This document shows positions 44,812 to 56,948 of a DNA stretch of 64,000 nucleotides, in pieces. The notes under the pieces are model-generated. The model did not search any database, was not told where the DNA came from, and saw nothing but the letters and a program-made list of their open reading frames with translations. Source of the stretch: Liquidambar formosana (Eukaryota > Streptophyta > Magnoliopsida > Saxifragales > Altingiaceae); assembly GCA_039720395.1 (NCBI GenBank), contig CM077834.1, positions 5,910,607-5,974,606 on the forward strand, written 5' to 3'. The translations under genes and the position numbers were made by a program. The first letter of the stretch is position 1, and every line of letters starts with the position of its first letter.

Positions 44812-45690
44812 AAGGGCTGATCATGTGCGGGATATTCCGGAGTATCTCGTTCGATTACGGTCGTCTGTGAGCAACACACATGCATTTACGCACCTACGCA
44901 TTTTGCTCACAGAAACTCCTATCGTTTGAGGTTCAAGGTGGCTGTTGTCTTTGCCACCATGATCGACCTCAGATTGGTAGATAATTAATCCAGCTTCAAA
45001 TGAGGACGCTCAAGAGAGCATGGGAAAGTATGGTTCTTGTTATGCTTAACGATAAACCCTCCCACTCTCCTGGATAATGGCACATGACACTCTACACAAA
45101 GGGAAATTCAGTGTCGATCCATCCATCCTTTAGGTTCATCAACTAAATTATGATTGATTGGAAGTAAAACGCAATCATGGAACTGTATCGTTTCAATTTC
45201 ATTCCCATGGAACTGCTGCCTCGTGCTAGATGGCTCATCGTATAAATGGTTGAACGTGCAGAATTTCAATTCTGTTTTCAGCACCAACAATAATTAATGT
45301 GCAAGTCAAGAGTCGATAATAGCTTATAACGTCAGAAACAATAACAACTCTTTTTACCTAATGGTTTTGAATTAATCGTAGGCATGAATACGAAGGTGAC
45401 TAATCATTCATTTTCTCATCTTCATAAATAACCCAAAAGAGAAGGAAACCTTATGAACATATGACTATCTCATAAAGCAACATAGTCACTCCATAGCTTT
45501 TTGACAGGAAAGCTGTATAACAGAAGTTAAGCTGCAATGTACACCAATATGAGAGCTCACATAACACATGTCATCTTAATTTTCAAAACCCCGCATGACA
45601 GCAACAAAAAGTTGGCCAAAAGCTAATTCAATACATGAGGAAGAAGACACATAATTTTCAGAACAGAAGGCTTTGAAAATAAGGAAGAAA
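44812..45690. repeat. 3' flank of the copy G block
   Basis: Matches 15385-16072 beside copy C. No gene of its own. Confidence 0.7.
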
Positions 45691-45922
45691 TCAGGAAATT
45701 TCAACTTGACAATCCTCCAAGCCCCTCGATAACATTAATAACTTCTCGGTAACCTTCAACTGTGCTTTTTTAGTCATCCAACGATCCATATGTATTTTCA
45801 TTTTTTATTTTTCAAAACTTTCGCATTCTTCAGAAAATACTCTACTACACTCGAGTCAAATCTGCGCCCCCGAAATAACGCAATTTCGACTATCTTAAGG
45901 TGAAACAACAAACAAGAGGGCA
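45691..45922 (-). pseudogene. Extra degenerate FBD exon downstream of copy G
   Basis: This matches the 3' terminal exon of copy G (46580-46861). It retains the end (EIS stop at 45691-45693), the purine-rich 'acaacaaacaagagggca' and the 'cagaaaatactct' stretch, but with indels. It arose from a tandem duplication of the 3' end, since the sequence preceding it at 45360-45690 also repeats at 46240-46580. Confidence 0.8.
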
Positions 45923-46579
45923 ATTTCCACTATCTTAAGGTGAATCTGTACTATCTAGTGGACTCGTTTGTTTTCTTTTAAAAGTTCTTGACAACTAGTT
46001 CTTTTTATGAAAAGGCTTTCTCCTTCCAGTATAATTCTGATTTGCCCACCTTATGTGATTTGCCTTTCAGGCTTTCACCTTTCAATATATTTACAACAGA
46101 AAACGTGCAAGGCTCAATATCAATACATTGTAGAAATTCATTTTCATAAATATGAAGGTGACTAATCATTCATTTTCCCATCTTCGTGCAAGGCTCAATA
46201 TCAACAGAAAACATGCAACGCTCAATATCAACTCTTTTCACCTAATGGTTTTGAATGAACTGTAGGCATGAATATGAAGGTGACTAATCATTCATTTTCT
46301 CATCTTCATAAATAACCCGAAAGAAAAGGAAACCTTATGAACTTAATGGACTATCAGAAAGCAACATATGCATTGAGTCACTCCATAGCTTTTTAACAGT
46401 AGAATCTGAATAGCAGAAGGCACACTACAAGTACACTCATTGACAATAACAGAGTTCTCATAACATATGTCATCTTAATCGTCAAAACCCCACATCACAA
46501 CAAAAAGTTGTTCACGAGCTAATTCAATACATGAGGAAGACACAATTTTGAAAACACAAGACTTCGTCAAAAGAAGAAA
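45923..46579. repeat. Tandemly duplicated 3' flank of copy G
   Basis: The stretch 46130-46330 contains two to three short repeats of 'catgaatatgaaggtgacta' and 'gctcaatatcaa'. Positions 46240-46579 duplicate 45360-45690. No gene. Confidence 0.65.
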
Positions 46580-48136
46580 TCAGGAAATTTCAACTTGACA
46601 ATCCTCTGAGCCCCTTGATAACATCAATAATTTCTTGGTAACTTTCAACTGTTGTTTTTTAGACATCCGACGATCCATACGTATTGTCATTTTCTTCAAA
46701 ACTCTCGCATTCTTCAGAAAATACTCTGTTACACTCAAGTCATATTTGCGCCCTCTGAATGAAGCAATTTCAATTGTCTTAAGGTGAAACAACAAACAAG
46801 AGGGCACATCTTGAGGCAGATCCAATAGGTGAGAGTAATCAACCACAGTGTTTGAAAGTCCCTAACCAAAAATGACACATAGGGAGTCATAATCATAACT
46901 ATTAGTTAAGTAGTTTTGGCTGAAAATTTGAATCTCATCTAAACTCACATCATAAAAAACAAGAGCTTCTAGAAGGGGCGAGCTGTCGAGTAAGTCCGGA
47001 AACATTCGGCATCCAATATAATTGTGAACACCAATCTCCAAACGTCTCACATTGGGAAATGTAGGTAGTCGATGATTATAAAGCACAAGAAGCTGCATGC
47101 ATGTAAAATATGAGTACTCGAATTCTAAATATGAATAAGAAGACCAAGTGCCCACAAAACTAACCTCCATAAAATCATCTGATAAACGCAGGAACTGAAC
47201 TTTAGAGATTCCAACAAGAATTTCAGCTACAGATACATCCCAATAATTATTGATCGCTTTCAATTGTTCAACACTGAGAGTAACATAAATATGAGCTTCA
47301 ACTAGAGATTGAAGATTCTTCACCGAAAAGATTTCTGGTACATAGTCAGCATATTCTAAGTAAACAAGATTTGGGGCATTCAACACAATCTCATAAGTGC
47401 GAAATTCAGTGCCATAATCACCATGCGCCAAGCAAATAATAGTCAAACTCTTGAGTAAAGGAGCATCAATGTTACAAATATCTATATTTTTCCACCCACA
47501 TCTTTGCATAAACAAATCTTCAAGCACAGGGCAGCCAGATATAAGCCTCTGAATCGAATCATCATCCAGAAATACAGTTTCATCAAGATGAATAACCTTG
47601 AGATTGGGTAAGCAAACCTCAATAGGAACATTCAAAACAAATTTAGAACCTAGTTTTAACACCACCAGCGATTGACAAGTAAAAAGATCGCGAGGCAGCA
47701 TAGTGAACTCTTTCATGGAGATGTAAAGATCAAGCTCCCGGATATTACGCCGTAGTGTAGCACAAATCCATGTATCAACATGTGAATCATCAATACTTTG
47801 ACCACATTTGACACGAAATCTATCTATACATGCTACATCACATAGAATCAACACTCTGTCCACGAAGTTTGTAAAACTAGCTGTTTCTCTCACCGGATTC
47901 TCATTCGCCTCTGGAGGACATAACAGTAAAGAATAGTCCAAGTCTATAAAAGGGATTGAAGAAAAAAGGTACTTCCACCTGGTTGATAAAATGCTGGTTC
48001 CCACAGCATATTTTGTGGGAAGAAATGATAGTATGTGACAAAGAACTGCGTCTGGCAAATTACTGATCCTGTCAATGCTTTCGCCAGTTTTCACTTCTTC
48101 ATCCACCTTTTTGCGGCGCCTTGAGATTGAACCCAT
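46580..48136 (-). CDS. F-box/LRR/FBD protein, copy G (intact)
   Basis: Exons: 48136-47165, 47092-46949 and 46861-46580; 465 aa. The start MGSISRRRKKVDE is at 48136. The F-box lies at about residues 22-60 (SNLPDAVLCHILSFLPTKYA). It is followed by LRR/LRR_2-type repeats with IRELDLYIS and LPNLKVIHLDE, an FBD domain in exon 3 (LLFHLKTIEIASFRGRK), and an end at QVEIS. FBD F-box proteins are expected to bind Skp1 through the F-box and a target through the LRRs within an SCF ubiquitin ligase. All exons are open, and the 144-bp exon 2 equals that of copies A, B, F and H. Intron 1 is only 72 nt, in frame and stop-free, so a 489-residue intron-retained form is possible. It is the intact partner of pseudogene C. 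Confidence 0.92.
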
Positions 48137-49876
48137 GAAGTTGGTGATTCTCTTCTTAAGAAGATAAATGTGCGTACAAAGCAGAAAGAACCAAACTGTT
48201 ATGCCTTTTGAGAGCTTGAAGTGGGTAGGTTCTGTGAGAAAGGAATTGGGGTTTTATACAAAGGTTGAGAATGAGTGTTTTGAAAATGGGGTTTCACTTG
48301 GGATTTTGACAACAGAAGGCAGCGATTTGTAGATTTTTCGAAAACAATTTGGTGTTGTGACCTTCCTAGGAAAGTTCAATTCCAACCCATCAACGTTTGG
48401 ACTTAGAAACCAAGTCTCCGTAGCACACAGCATTCAAACTTGCCCTCTCTGTTAACGTTGAACAGACCAAAATTAGGGATAGCTATCAATTGACACACAG
48501 AGCCAGCCACACACACACACACACACATATATAAATCTATATATGACGAGAGAATATTATAGGAAAAAAGCTAGAAAATTTAAAAACCAAGACTTCAGAC
48601 AATAATTTAGGAAATTGTAGAGCAGTAAAGAGCAAAAATTACCGCACCTATTTGGCTATTTCTGATCTGGTGAGGATAACGGATTGTATAGAGAGAAGGA
48701 GAGGTTGCCGGAATCTGACATTACGGTGAAAATATGGCCCTAGATTCGTCGGAGAAACGGTGAGTGATGGATGGCTTTGGAGAGAAAGGCTTCTAGAGAG
48801 AGAAAAATAGATGATAAACTCATAAAAGAGTGAGAGAAAAGAAAAAAATGGAAAAAGAAAGTGATATTGGGCTCCAAAATAAGTTTCCCGCGGGTTCCCA
48901 AATCAGTTTCCCGCAAAATGTTTACTGGGTATCAAGCCTGCATTTTATGCGTAAAGTTATGCATTTAGACCACGTGACCATTTACCATTGGGTAGTAACG
49001 TAGTGCTATAACGGTCATGCAGTTCCTCTGTTTTTTGTTTTTTTTGGTTGCATTTTTAAGGTTTATTTTTTACATTAATTACCACGGGACACGTCAGTAC
49101 AAACAACCGTAAATCTATCATTTACTTAGGCCATCAAAACACGAGTAAATAATTAAAATCAAAGAGCCAAGCCCGAAGAAATCCAAGCTGGCTAAATTGG
49201 ATTCATGATAGGATGTTTAAGCCTGTGAATGATCAAGAACCGACAAAAATATGTTTATTATTATTATATTTTTATACTAGCTTAAATTTTAAATACATAT
49301 TTTATAAACCTTGGGCTTGGTAAGGCTACAAACATGTTCGGTAAAGGCTCGATTGGATTCATTTATGTTTATAACAAAACAACCTCAAATGAACTAATGC
49401 TCATCTCAGCTGGACTTATAACAAGCATGGCTCAAATTTTAAAACAAATATTTAAACAAGCCAAACTGAAACACCATAAAATTTGGCTCGGCTACAACTC
49501 TAGTTTCCTAAAGAAAAAGGGTTATGGGAAGAAGCATGGACTACCTCCCCGGAGGTTCATTGGGTTCTCATTTGAAAATAGAAACAAAGACCCAAAAAAA
49601 TGGAGCTAGGTAGTTCTCATTTGAAAACAGAAACAAAGACCCAAAAAAATGGAGCTAGGTAGCACACTAGAAGTTAAGCATTCAGATAGCCTAAGAGATC
49701 CATGTTCTATTCAGATCCACGCACCAAGAATATCAATCGTTTCTCTTCAATTGGACTCGATGTACACAAAAACCTTACTAAATAAATAAAAATAGCACAT
49801 GCATTAACCAATCTAAGAGACAATGTCATCAAAACACTTTCTTCGAGAGGGGAAAAAAAAGAAAAGTAAAAAACAA
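48137..49876. other. Spacer between copies G and H
   Basis: Matches 17635-20423 minus the LINE. It contains a (CA)n tract (48514-48527) and the empty LINE target near 48823-48838. It probably includes the G promoter. A 50-bp direct repeat (tagttctcatttgaaaa...ggagctaggtag) occurs at 49563-49660. Confidence 0.65.
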
Positions 49877-51957
49877 TCAGAATAATACAACTTGATGTGC
49901 CTTTGATCTCCTCGAGAGTTTTGACAACCTCTTACTAACCTCCAACTCAGTCTTTTCCGTCATGTTTTTCATTTTTGCAAAATTCAACGTATGCAAAATG
50001 GCCGCATTTTTTAGAAAATACTGAACCAGTTTCAGCTCTTCTTCCATCCCTTGGAATTCCCAAATTTTGATTGTCTTGAGGGAAAACATCAAACAACGAG
50101 GAACATGCTTGGGTGGACTCCACTGGAATTCTCCATTTCCTTGAGGTACAAGTCCCTAAACAAAAAAATAAATAAATAAATAAATAACAAAAGGTTCAAA
50201 GTTGCTACTTCATGAATCACCAGCCAGTCTAGTAATATATGTTCCTTGCCATTGTTTTTTTCTAGCTTTCAGCAAAAGATTGTGATTTCTTTGGACAGAC
50301 TAGAGCATCATATAATATTACCTCCCGGAAGAAAAGAACTTGTAGATTGGGTGAGTTTTGAAGTAAGTCTAGAAGCAAATGCCATCCAAAGTTTAGCTTA
50401 ACACCAAGCTCCAAACGGGTCAAATTATGAAGCATGGACAACTTGTAATGACATAATTGAAAAGCCTTCATGCAAGAAGAAAAAAAAAGGGCAATCAAGC
50501 ACTTAAAATATCACCGGTCAAATCTACAACAAGCAATTGACAACTTAACATTGTAAAGAAAGAGTCAAGAAAGCTAACCTCCATAGATACACCAAATAAA
50601 CGCAGAACCTTAACATTAGAGATCCCTCTAATAAGGTCAGAGAAATCATCTTGTTGACGATCATATTGATGAATTTGAACATAAGTTTCAATTATAGATT
50701 TTGGGTTCTTTGCGGAATAGCCTTCTGCTGAATGATCAAAGATTTTAAGGTATTCAAGCCCCGGGGCATCAATGATGATCTTGCGACTATTTTTACATAT
50801 GAAGGGATGGATCATAGTCAAACTCTTTAGTGCAAGAGCAGAAATGTTAAAAACATTTTTTTTTTCTGTTAAATTCACATTCCTTTATAAGCAACTCTTC
50901 AAGCACAGGGCAGCTAGAAACGAGCGTCTGCATTGAGTTATCATCTTGAAATTCAACAAACTTGAGATGTAGGGTCTCCAATTTGGGTAAAGCAGCAGAA
51001 ACAGGAACATCCAAAACAGACGTTGTATCTAGTTCGAGAGATACCAGGGTGCCACAAATTAAAACACCATGAGGTAAACACCCTAGAGAACTTGTTAAAT
51101 TTACATTCCTTTATAAGCAACTCTTCAAGCACAAGGCAGCTAGAAACGAGCGTCTGCATTGAGTTATCATCCATAAATTCAACGAACTTGAGATGTAGGG
51201 TCTTCAGTTTAGGTAAAGCAACAGAAACAGGAACATTCAAAACAGACATTGTATCTAGTTTAAGAGATACCAGTGTGCCACAAATTAAATCACCACGAGG
51301 CAACACCTTAGAGATCCTGCTAAATTTACATTCCTTTATAAGCAACTAATCAAGCATAGGGCAGCTAGAAACGAGCGTCTGCATTGAGTTATCCAGAAAT
51401 TCAACAAACTTGAGATGTAGGGTCTTCAGTTTAGGTAAACCAATGGAAGCCGAAGCATCCTGAACAACCGTTGCCTCTAGTTTGAGAGATATCAGTGTGC
51501 CACAAGTAAAAATATCACGAGGCAGCACCAAAGAGAAACAGAGATCAAGCTCTTGAACATTTTGCAGTAGTGCAGTGCAAATCCATATTTGAATAGGGTA
51601 GTACAAATAATCTGTAGGAAATTTGAGACGAAATCTTTGCATGTGTGACACATTACGTAAAGTTAACACTCTATCAACAAAAGTAACAAAGCGTTGTGTC
51701 TGAGTGCATTGATTATGCACCCATAACTCCACATCAAAGTCTAGATTTAGAAGTGAAGCCCACAGATACTTCCACCTAGTAGATAAAATGCAAGTTCCCA
51801 CTGCATACTTTGTTGGAAGGAAGGATAGGATGTGGCCAAGAATTTCATTTGGTAAACAGCTAAATCTGTCCTTGCTTTCCTCAATTGCAACCTCCTCTAA
51901 AATCTTCTGGTGCTTCAGTGAAACGATAAGATTTTTTTGCTTTGCATTTGAATCCAT
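49877..51957 (-). pseudogene. F-box/LRR/FBD gene copy H, nonsense and frameshift
   Basis: Exons: 51957-50579, 50465-50322 and 50155-49877. The start is MDSNAKQKNL, and the F-box is SCLPNEILGHILSFLPTKYA. The first LRR module ends CPMLD followed by TAG at 51346-51348, where copy F has a GAG (Glu). In the third module an insertion near 51075 (aggtaaacaccc against aggcagcacc) shifts the frame. After that the LRR end, exon 2 and FBD exon (ending HQVVLF) are open. Like F it has three LRR modules of about 225 bp. Probably dead, although a truncated F-box protein of about 200 residues could be made. Confidence 0.88.
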
Positions 51958-52311
51958 GGTTTCTGTGATGGACCTCTTCAAGTCTTCATTTGGTTAATAT
52001 TTATAAAATAAAAAAAAATAAAAAAGACACAAGAAATCAGAATTCCAAATTCTAAAGTTTACTATTGTTAAACCTAAAAGCTTCCTCTCGCATAAATCAA
52101 CACACTAAAAACCACATTTTAGATTAGGCAAGCAGCCCACATAAGAGCCAGCTGCATTCAAGATGCACCTGAAGTGACTGTTTTACCGATCAGAAAAATT
52201 GCTTTGACCATTTGGGTCGATTCAAAGTATGAGTGAACAAAATCCTCCTCTTCCACAAATAAATTAAGAAGAGATTGGGAAAACATTAGAAAATTCAATG
52301 AGGAACACTAA

Positions 52312-52535
52312 TGGGCTGTTTTGGCAAATGTGAAAACCTCGCTTGCAGAAGATTAGTCTGATTAATTTTGATTTCATACTATTTGGTAAATCTTTTTTTG
52401 ATGTTAAACAGTTCAACTTTGTTATAAAAAGAAGGTATAAACACAGTTCTTTTCAAACTAATTGTGAGTTTGTTTGTTTAAAAACCAGATAACAGTTATA
52501 GACTTATCCAGTTTTTGAAGTTTTCAAATAGACCC
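52312..52535. mobile_element. Tourist-like MITE in the H flank
   Basis: TAA direct repeats lie at 52309-52311 and 52536-52538. The ends (tgggctgttttggcaaat and gggtctatttgaaaactt) are inverted. It is homologous to the insertion at 43162-43409. Confidence 0.8.
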
Positions 52536-53573
52536 TAATGTCAAAGACTTAAAGCCTTCCAAAAATTTAAAGTTTGGCATATCAACGAATCAAATCGAAT
52601 AAAGGTTCCTTTAGGTAAAGCAATTTGAAGGTAATTTTATTGCTTGTAAGTAATAAGAAAAGAGAATAATAATGAATTTTACTTTCATCATTAAAAAAAA
52701 AAATTAAAAAAAATTAAAAAAATAAAAAATACTATTGAAATAGTGCCTAAACAATTGAAGCAAAAAATTTAAAAAAACAAAAAAAAATTTAAAAAAAAAG
52801 TCTGGAGACACGGTCTACCGAAGTTAACACAAAAAGGTAAGGAGGAAAAATAGAAAACTAATAAAATATATTGAATCTTATATTTATTTATTTATTTACA
52901 ATAAACCGAGACGGCATATAGATGCAGTCAACTGAACCTTACACAACCATTAGGCTTCGTTGAGTTGAGAATCTCCAACCAACTCAATATTCAATTTTTT
53001 TCTCTTTTAGGCTCTATTTGGTTCGAGGATTTTATCAAGGAAAAAAAATAAAATATGAGAAATTATACTGTTTTTTTATTTGATTGCAATGGAAAATTGG
53101 TAGAAGAAGAATAATTGAAATAATTTTTACTTGGTATGATTTCATTTTTTTTCCTCCGCATTTTTTTTTTTCCTTTCTTTTTTTTTTTTCCATGGTAAAA
53201 TCCATGAACCAAATAGAGGGTTAGGCTTTCAATTTCCAAAAACAAGAAGAAAAATATTTTATTTCCTTGGGTTTTTTCGCAGCAACCAAACAGAAGGTAA
53301 CACTATATAAGTTTGTAGAAGGGAAAGAGAGAGCCGTGGAAAAAGAAAAGAACCTGCTATGGAAGGCTGGAATTTGGTGCAGATGTCGTTGACGCGCGGA
53401 TGTGGCTGCAACATCAAAATCTCTTATACCTTAAGATTTAGACATAGGGTTTAATCTGAAACGGAGTTGCACTATAGTTGGAGTCTCACATTGGACAACA
53501 CAAGGCGGCGTTTTGGTATTGAAATCCAATATTTCTACAACGTAAGCAAATATAGGCGGTGTTAGTAGAGGGA

Positions 53574-53596
53574 GGGGGGGGGGGGGGGGGGGGGGG
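53574..53596. repeat. Poly-G tract (23 G)
   Basis: A pure run of G followed by TGGGGGG. It could form a G-quadruplex and is likely to be length-unstable or mis-sequenced. The homologous flank at 38.6 kb lacks it. Confidence 0.9.
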
Positions 53597-54190
53597 TGGG
53601 GGGCAAAAGGGTTCGAATTAGTAGTGACAACTTGGGCCGATTCAAATCAAGAATTGAATCAATTTATTTGATTTGGTTTAATTCGGTTTGATTTGAAATT
53701 TTAGTCACGTGCCACAAATGGGGTTGATCAAAGAAGCTTAATATTTAAAAAAAAAAAAGATTTATCTGTCAAGAAGCTTAATAATTTTTTTTATTTTTTT
53801 TTGCTACAAAAATATTTGTCGTTTAAAAGCAAATTTAAGCAATGTTGTCAAACCAAGAATCAAATCCAACTCAGTTGACCGTAATTTGGTTCGATTTAAA
53901 TGTGACCAAATATTAGTTTTGAACCAGGCTGAGCTAGACCGAACCAAAACGGACCGACTTGCAACCATTGTTGGAACCAAATCAATGGAAGAGTCATATA
54001 CTAATCATCAAAGGCCCATTATTGAATTTTATGGAGAGGAGGATTGAATGAGTAGAACTTCAAATATCATAAAGGAGTTGTCGAGAAGTCTCACGTTTTG
54101 TTGTAATGAAGTAGTTGAAAAAATATTTTTAAATGAAATGAAGGAATTTCAGAGTAGAAAATTTATAACTATTAGAATTATAAAGTTGCT

Positions 54191-54325
54191 TGTTTGAATT
54201 CCAAGGGTAGTTCAATTGGCAAAGAATCCCGTCTCAGAAAGTAGATGTCCTAAATTAGACTTAGCTGGTTCATATAGGTTGTGGGTTTTATATGAGTTTG
54301 GGGTTTGCTTGAAAGGATTCTTCGT

Positions 54326-54376
<51 letters not shown>

Positions 54377-54400
54377 AAAGAAAGAAAGAAAGAAAGAAAG
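54191..54400 (+). mobile_element. Degenerate SINE with long poly-A tail
   Basis: A-box-like gggtagttcaattggcaaag is followed by a 3' body ending 'gattcttcgttatt' and an A-run of about 44, then GAAA repeats. Direct repeats aagttgcttgtttg and aagtaacttgtttc flank it. Homologue of 39487-39655. Confidence 0.7.
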
Positions 54401-55320
54401 TAACTTGTTTCGTCGAACATTTTGGAAGTAGAAAATTTGCAAGCTGTTTTTTATTCCTATATTATAAATGGCAGCTGATCAACGCGACTGTTGCAACAAT
54501 GATAAGATAAGATACCTCAGACAATTGGACTCATAGGAGAGAATACCATTGGGCACAAGTGTTGGTAAAGCAACTAATATGCTAGTGCAAAGGAAAATGC
54601 CAGTATACCCATCAAAATATTCCTAACTCCATATATTCCCACAAGAAGTGAAGCACAATCTATGTGGCATGACACACATAGGCTACAAATTTTTTCTTTT
54701 TTTTGTCTCAAAAATTAGCTGATGAGTGGTCCATGTCAACTGATGGCCATGGTAGATGAGAACAGAGTAACGGGTACTATAGCACTATTCATTGAAAGTA
54801 TGGCTTATAAAGCACATGATTGCTTCGTAAATGGGCAATCGTTTATCTTAGAAATTGGTATAAAAGCATATGACATAGAATCATAGAAATCGACCGATGG
54901 CGCTAGTCTACTGACTCTAAACAAAGTTATGCAGGTAGGCAAAAAATCACAATGAAAAAAACTTATACTATACTCCAATTTCTTGCCAACTAAGCCTCTA
55001 CCTTTGCGCTTAGATGGCTAATCATGACCTCTCTATTGGGTCTTGAGGCATGGCAACAATGGAAGCAATAAACAATTTTGGATGATCAGTTATTTTCTAA
55101 TCTTTATAACAACCCAAAAAATGGAGAACACCTCCATAAACCTAACAAGAGTCACCACCATTGAGTGAACACATTACACATAGCTTTACTTTTCAATGTA
55201 GAAACTGAATAACAGAAGCTAAGCTACAACTAGACTCATTGACGATAAGAGAGTTCATGTTGAAATTTTCACAACCCCAACATCACAACAGCAAAAAGTT
55301 ATCCAAATGATAATTCAATA
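54401..55320. other. 3' flank of copy I
   Basis: No gene seen. The last 250 bp resemble the 3' flanks of copies C and G ('agaaactgaataacagaagctaagctaca'), so they are probably the 3' UTR and downstream region of copy I. Confidence 0.5.
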
Positions 55321-56948
55321 CTAAGAAATTTCAACTTCACATGCCTCTGAGGCGATCGGTAACTTCAAAACTCTGTTCTTAACATCATTTCGAGGCCTCC
55401 AACCAATTTGTAATTTCATCTTTTTCAAAATAATTGCATTCTTCAGGAAATACTTAACTATATTCATCTCATCTTTGCTCCCAAAAAACGATTTAACTTC
55501 AATGGTCTTAAGGTGGAACTTCAAACAAGATGGGACGTCTTGAGGCGGATACCACTGGCAATTGCTCTGCTTTACATGCAGCAAGAGACCCTAATTAACC
55601 AGAAAAACAATATAGTGGGTCATAAATATTGCTAGTTAATTGAATACTGTTTGGTTAATCATTTTAATATCATGTAAACTCACCGAATAAAACACAAGAT
55701 TTTGTAGACGAGGCGATCTTTCAAGCAAGTCTGGCAACATTCGGAAACCAACATACTCGTCAGCACCAAGCTCCAAAAGGCTCAAATTAGAAAATGTAGG
55801 TAGTGCTAGCCTGTAATATGATAAAGCAATAGCCTGCCATATATAGAAGATAAAAATTATAATTAGCCAAATTCTAAATAATAATGTAAACCCAAAATAA
55901 AAATGATTTCAACTAAGAAATCTACAAAGAAGCTAACCTTCATAAAATCACCGGATAAATGTAGGGATTGAACTTTCCAAATTGCACTAATAATTTCAAT
56001 TATTGATTCACCATGCTTATGGTTTCTATCATCCAGTTGTTGACCACTGAATCCAACATCAATATGAGCTTTCACGAGAGATTCTAGAGTGTTCAACGAA
56101 AAACCTTCTGGTACAACGTCGATGTAATTGAGGCATACAAGATTCGGGGCATTCACCACGATCTCATACTCACAAAATTTAGTAAAATATTCATACTTTG
56201 GGGAGCAATCAATTGTCAAACTCTTGAGTGCAATAGCAGAAACTTTGAAAGTACATATATTATCCAACCCACATCTTCGTACAACCAAATCTTCAAGCAC
56301 AGGGCAGCTAGAAATAAGGTTTTGAACCGATTCGTCATCAAAAAATTCAATTTCATCAAGTAGAATACTCTTGAGATTCGGTAAGCAAATTTTACTAGGA
56401 ACATTCAGAACAAATTTAGCACCTAGTTTTAGAACTGCCAGTGTTGGGCAAGTAAAGAGATTGCAAGGCAGCATATCAAACTTTTTCATGGAAATACAAA
56501 GATCAAGCTCTTGAACATTACGACGTAGTGCAGCACAAATCCATGCATTAACACGTAAAGCATCAACGTTTTCACCACACTTGAGGCGAAATCTATTGAC
56601 ATCTAATAAATCACGTAGAACAAACATTCTATCCACGAAATTCATGAAAGTCCTCATTTCATTCTCCTCTTGAGAACCCTCTTGAGAACGTGACAGTAAA
56701 AAATCGTCGAAATCTAGAGTAGAACGTGACAGTAAAGAACCGTCGAAATCTAGAGTAGGGATTGACAGAAAAAGGTACCTCCACCTGGTTGATAAAATGC
56801 TGGTTCTGACTGCATATTTTGTGGGAAGAAATGACAGGATGTGACAAAGAACCGTGTCTTGTAAACTACTGATCCTGTCTACGCCTTCTGTGGCTTCCAT
56901 TGATTCACCCACCTTTGGGAACTTGTGGGGTTTGGGGTTTGAATCCAT
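55321..56948 (-). CDS. F-box/LRR/FBD protein, copy I (intact)
   Basis: Exons: 56948-55938, 55833-55684 and 55590-55321; 476 aa, all borders GT/AG. The start is MDSNPKPHKF. The F-box (SSLQDTVLCHILSFLPTKYA) has LQD instead of the usual LPD/LPN. LRR repeats follow (VQELDLCISM, LPNLKSILLDE, CPVLEDLVVRRC), and the FBD domain in exon 3 begins CLKFHLKTIEVKSF and ends CEVEIS. An in-frame duplication of 36 bp in exon 1 (about 56680-56750) gives two copies of TLDFD..LLSRS. Its likely role is a substrate receptor of an SCF ligase; the target is unknown. It belongs with J and K by sequence. Confidence 0.9.

Larger units (their letters stand above)
51958..54190. other. 5' flank of copy H
   Basis: This corresponds to the F flank. 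It includes a MITE (52312-52535), A-rich low-complexity DNA, the conserved upstream block at 53275-53445 and a G-run of 23 (53574-53596). No ORF is credible. Confidence 0.6.

Noticed and set aside
46862..48136. Copy G as a single-exon gene of 424 codons
   Set aside because: The open frame through intron 1 and past the exon 2 donor is fortuitous. It would lose the FBD exon, and the splice sites are conserved with the other copies.
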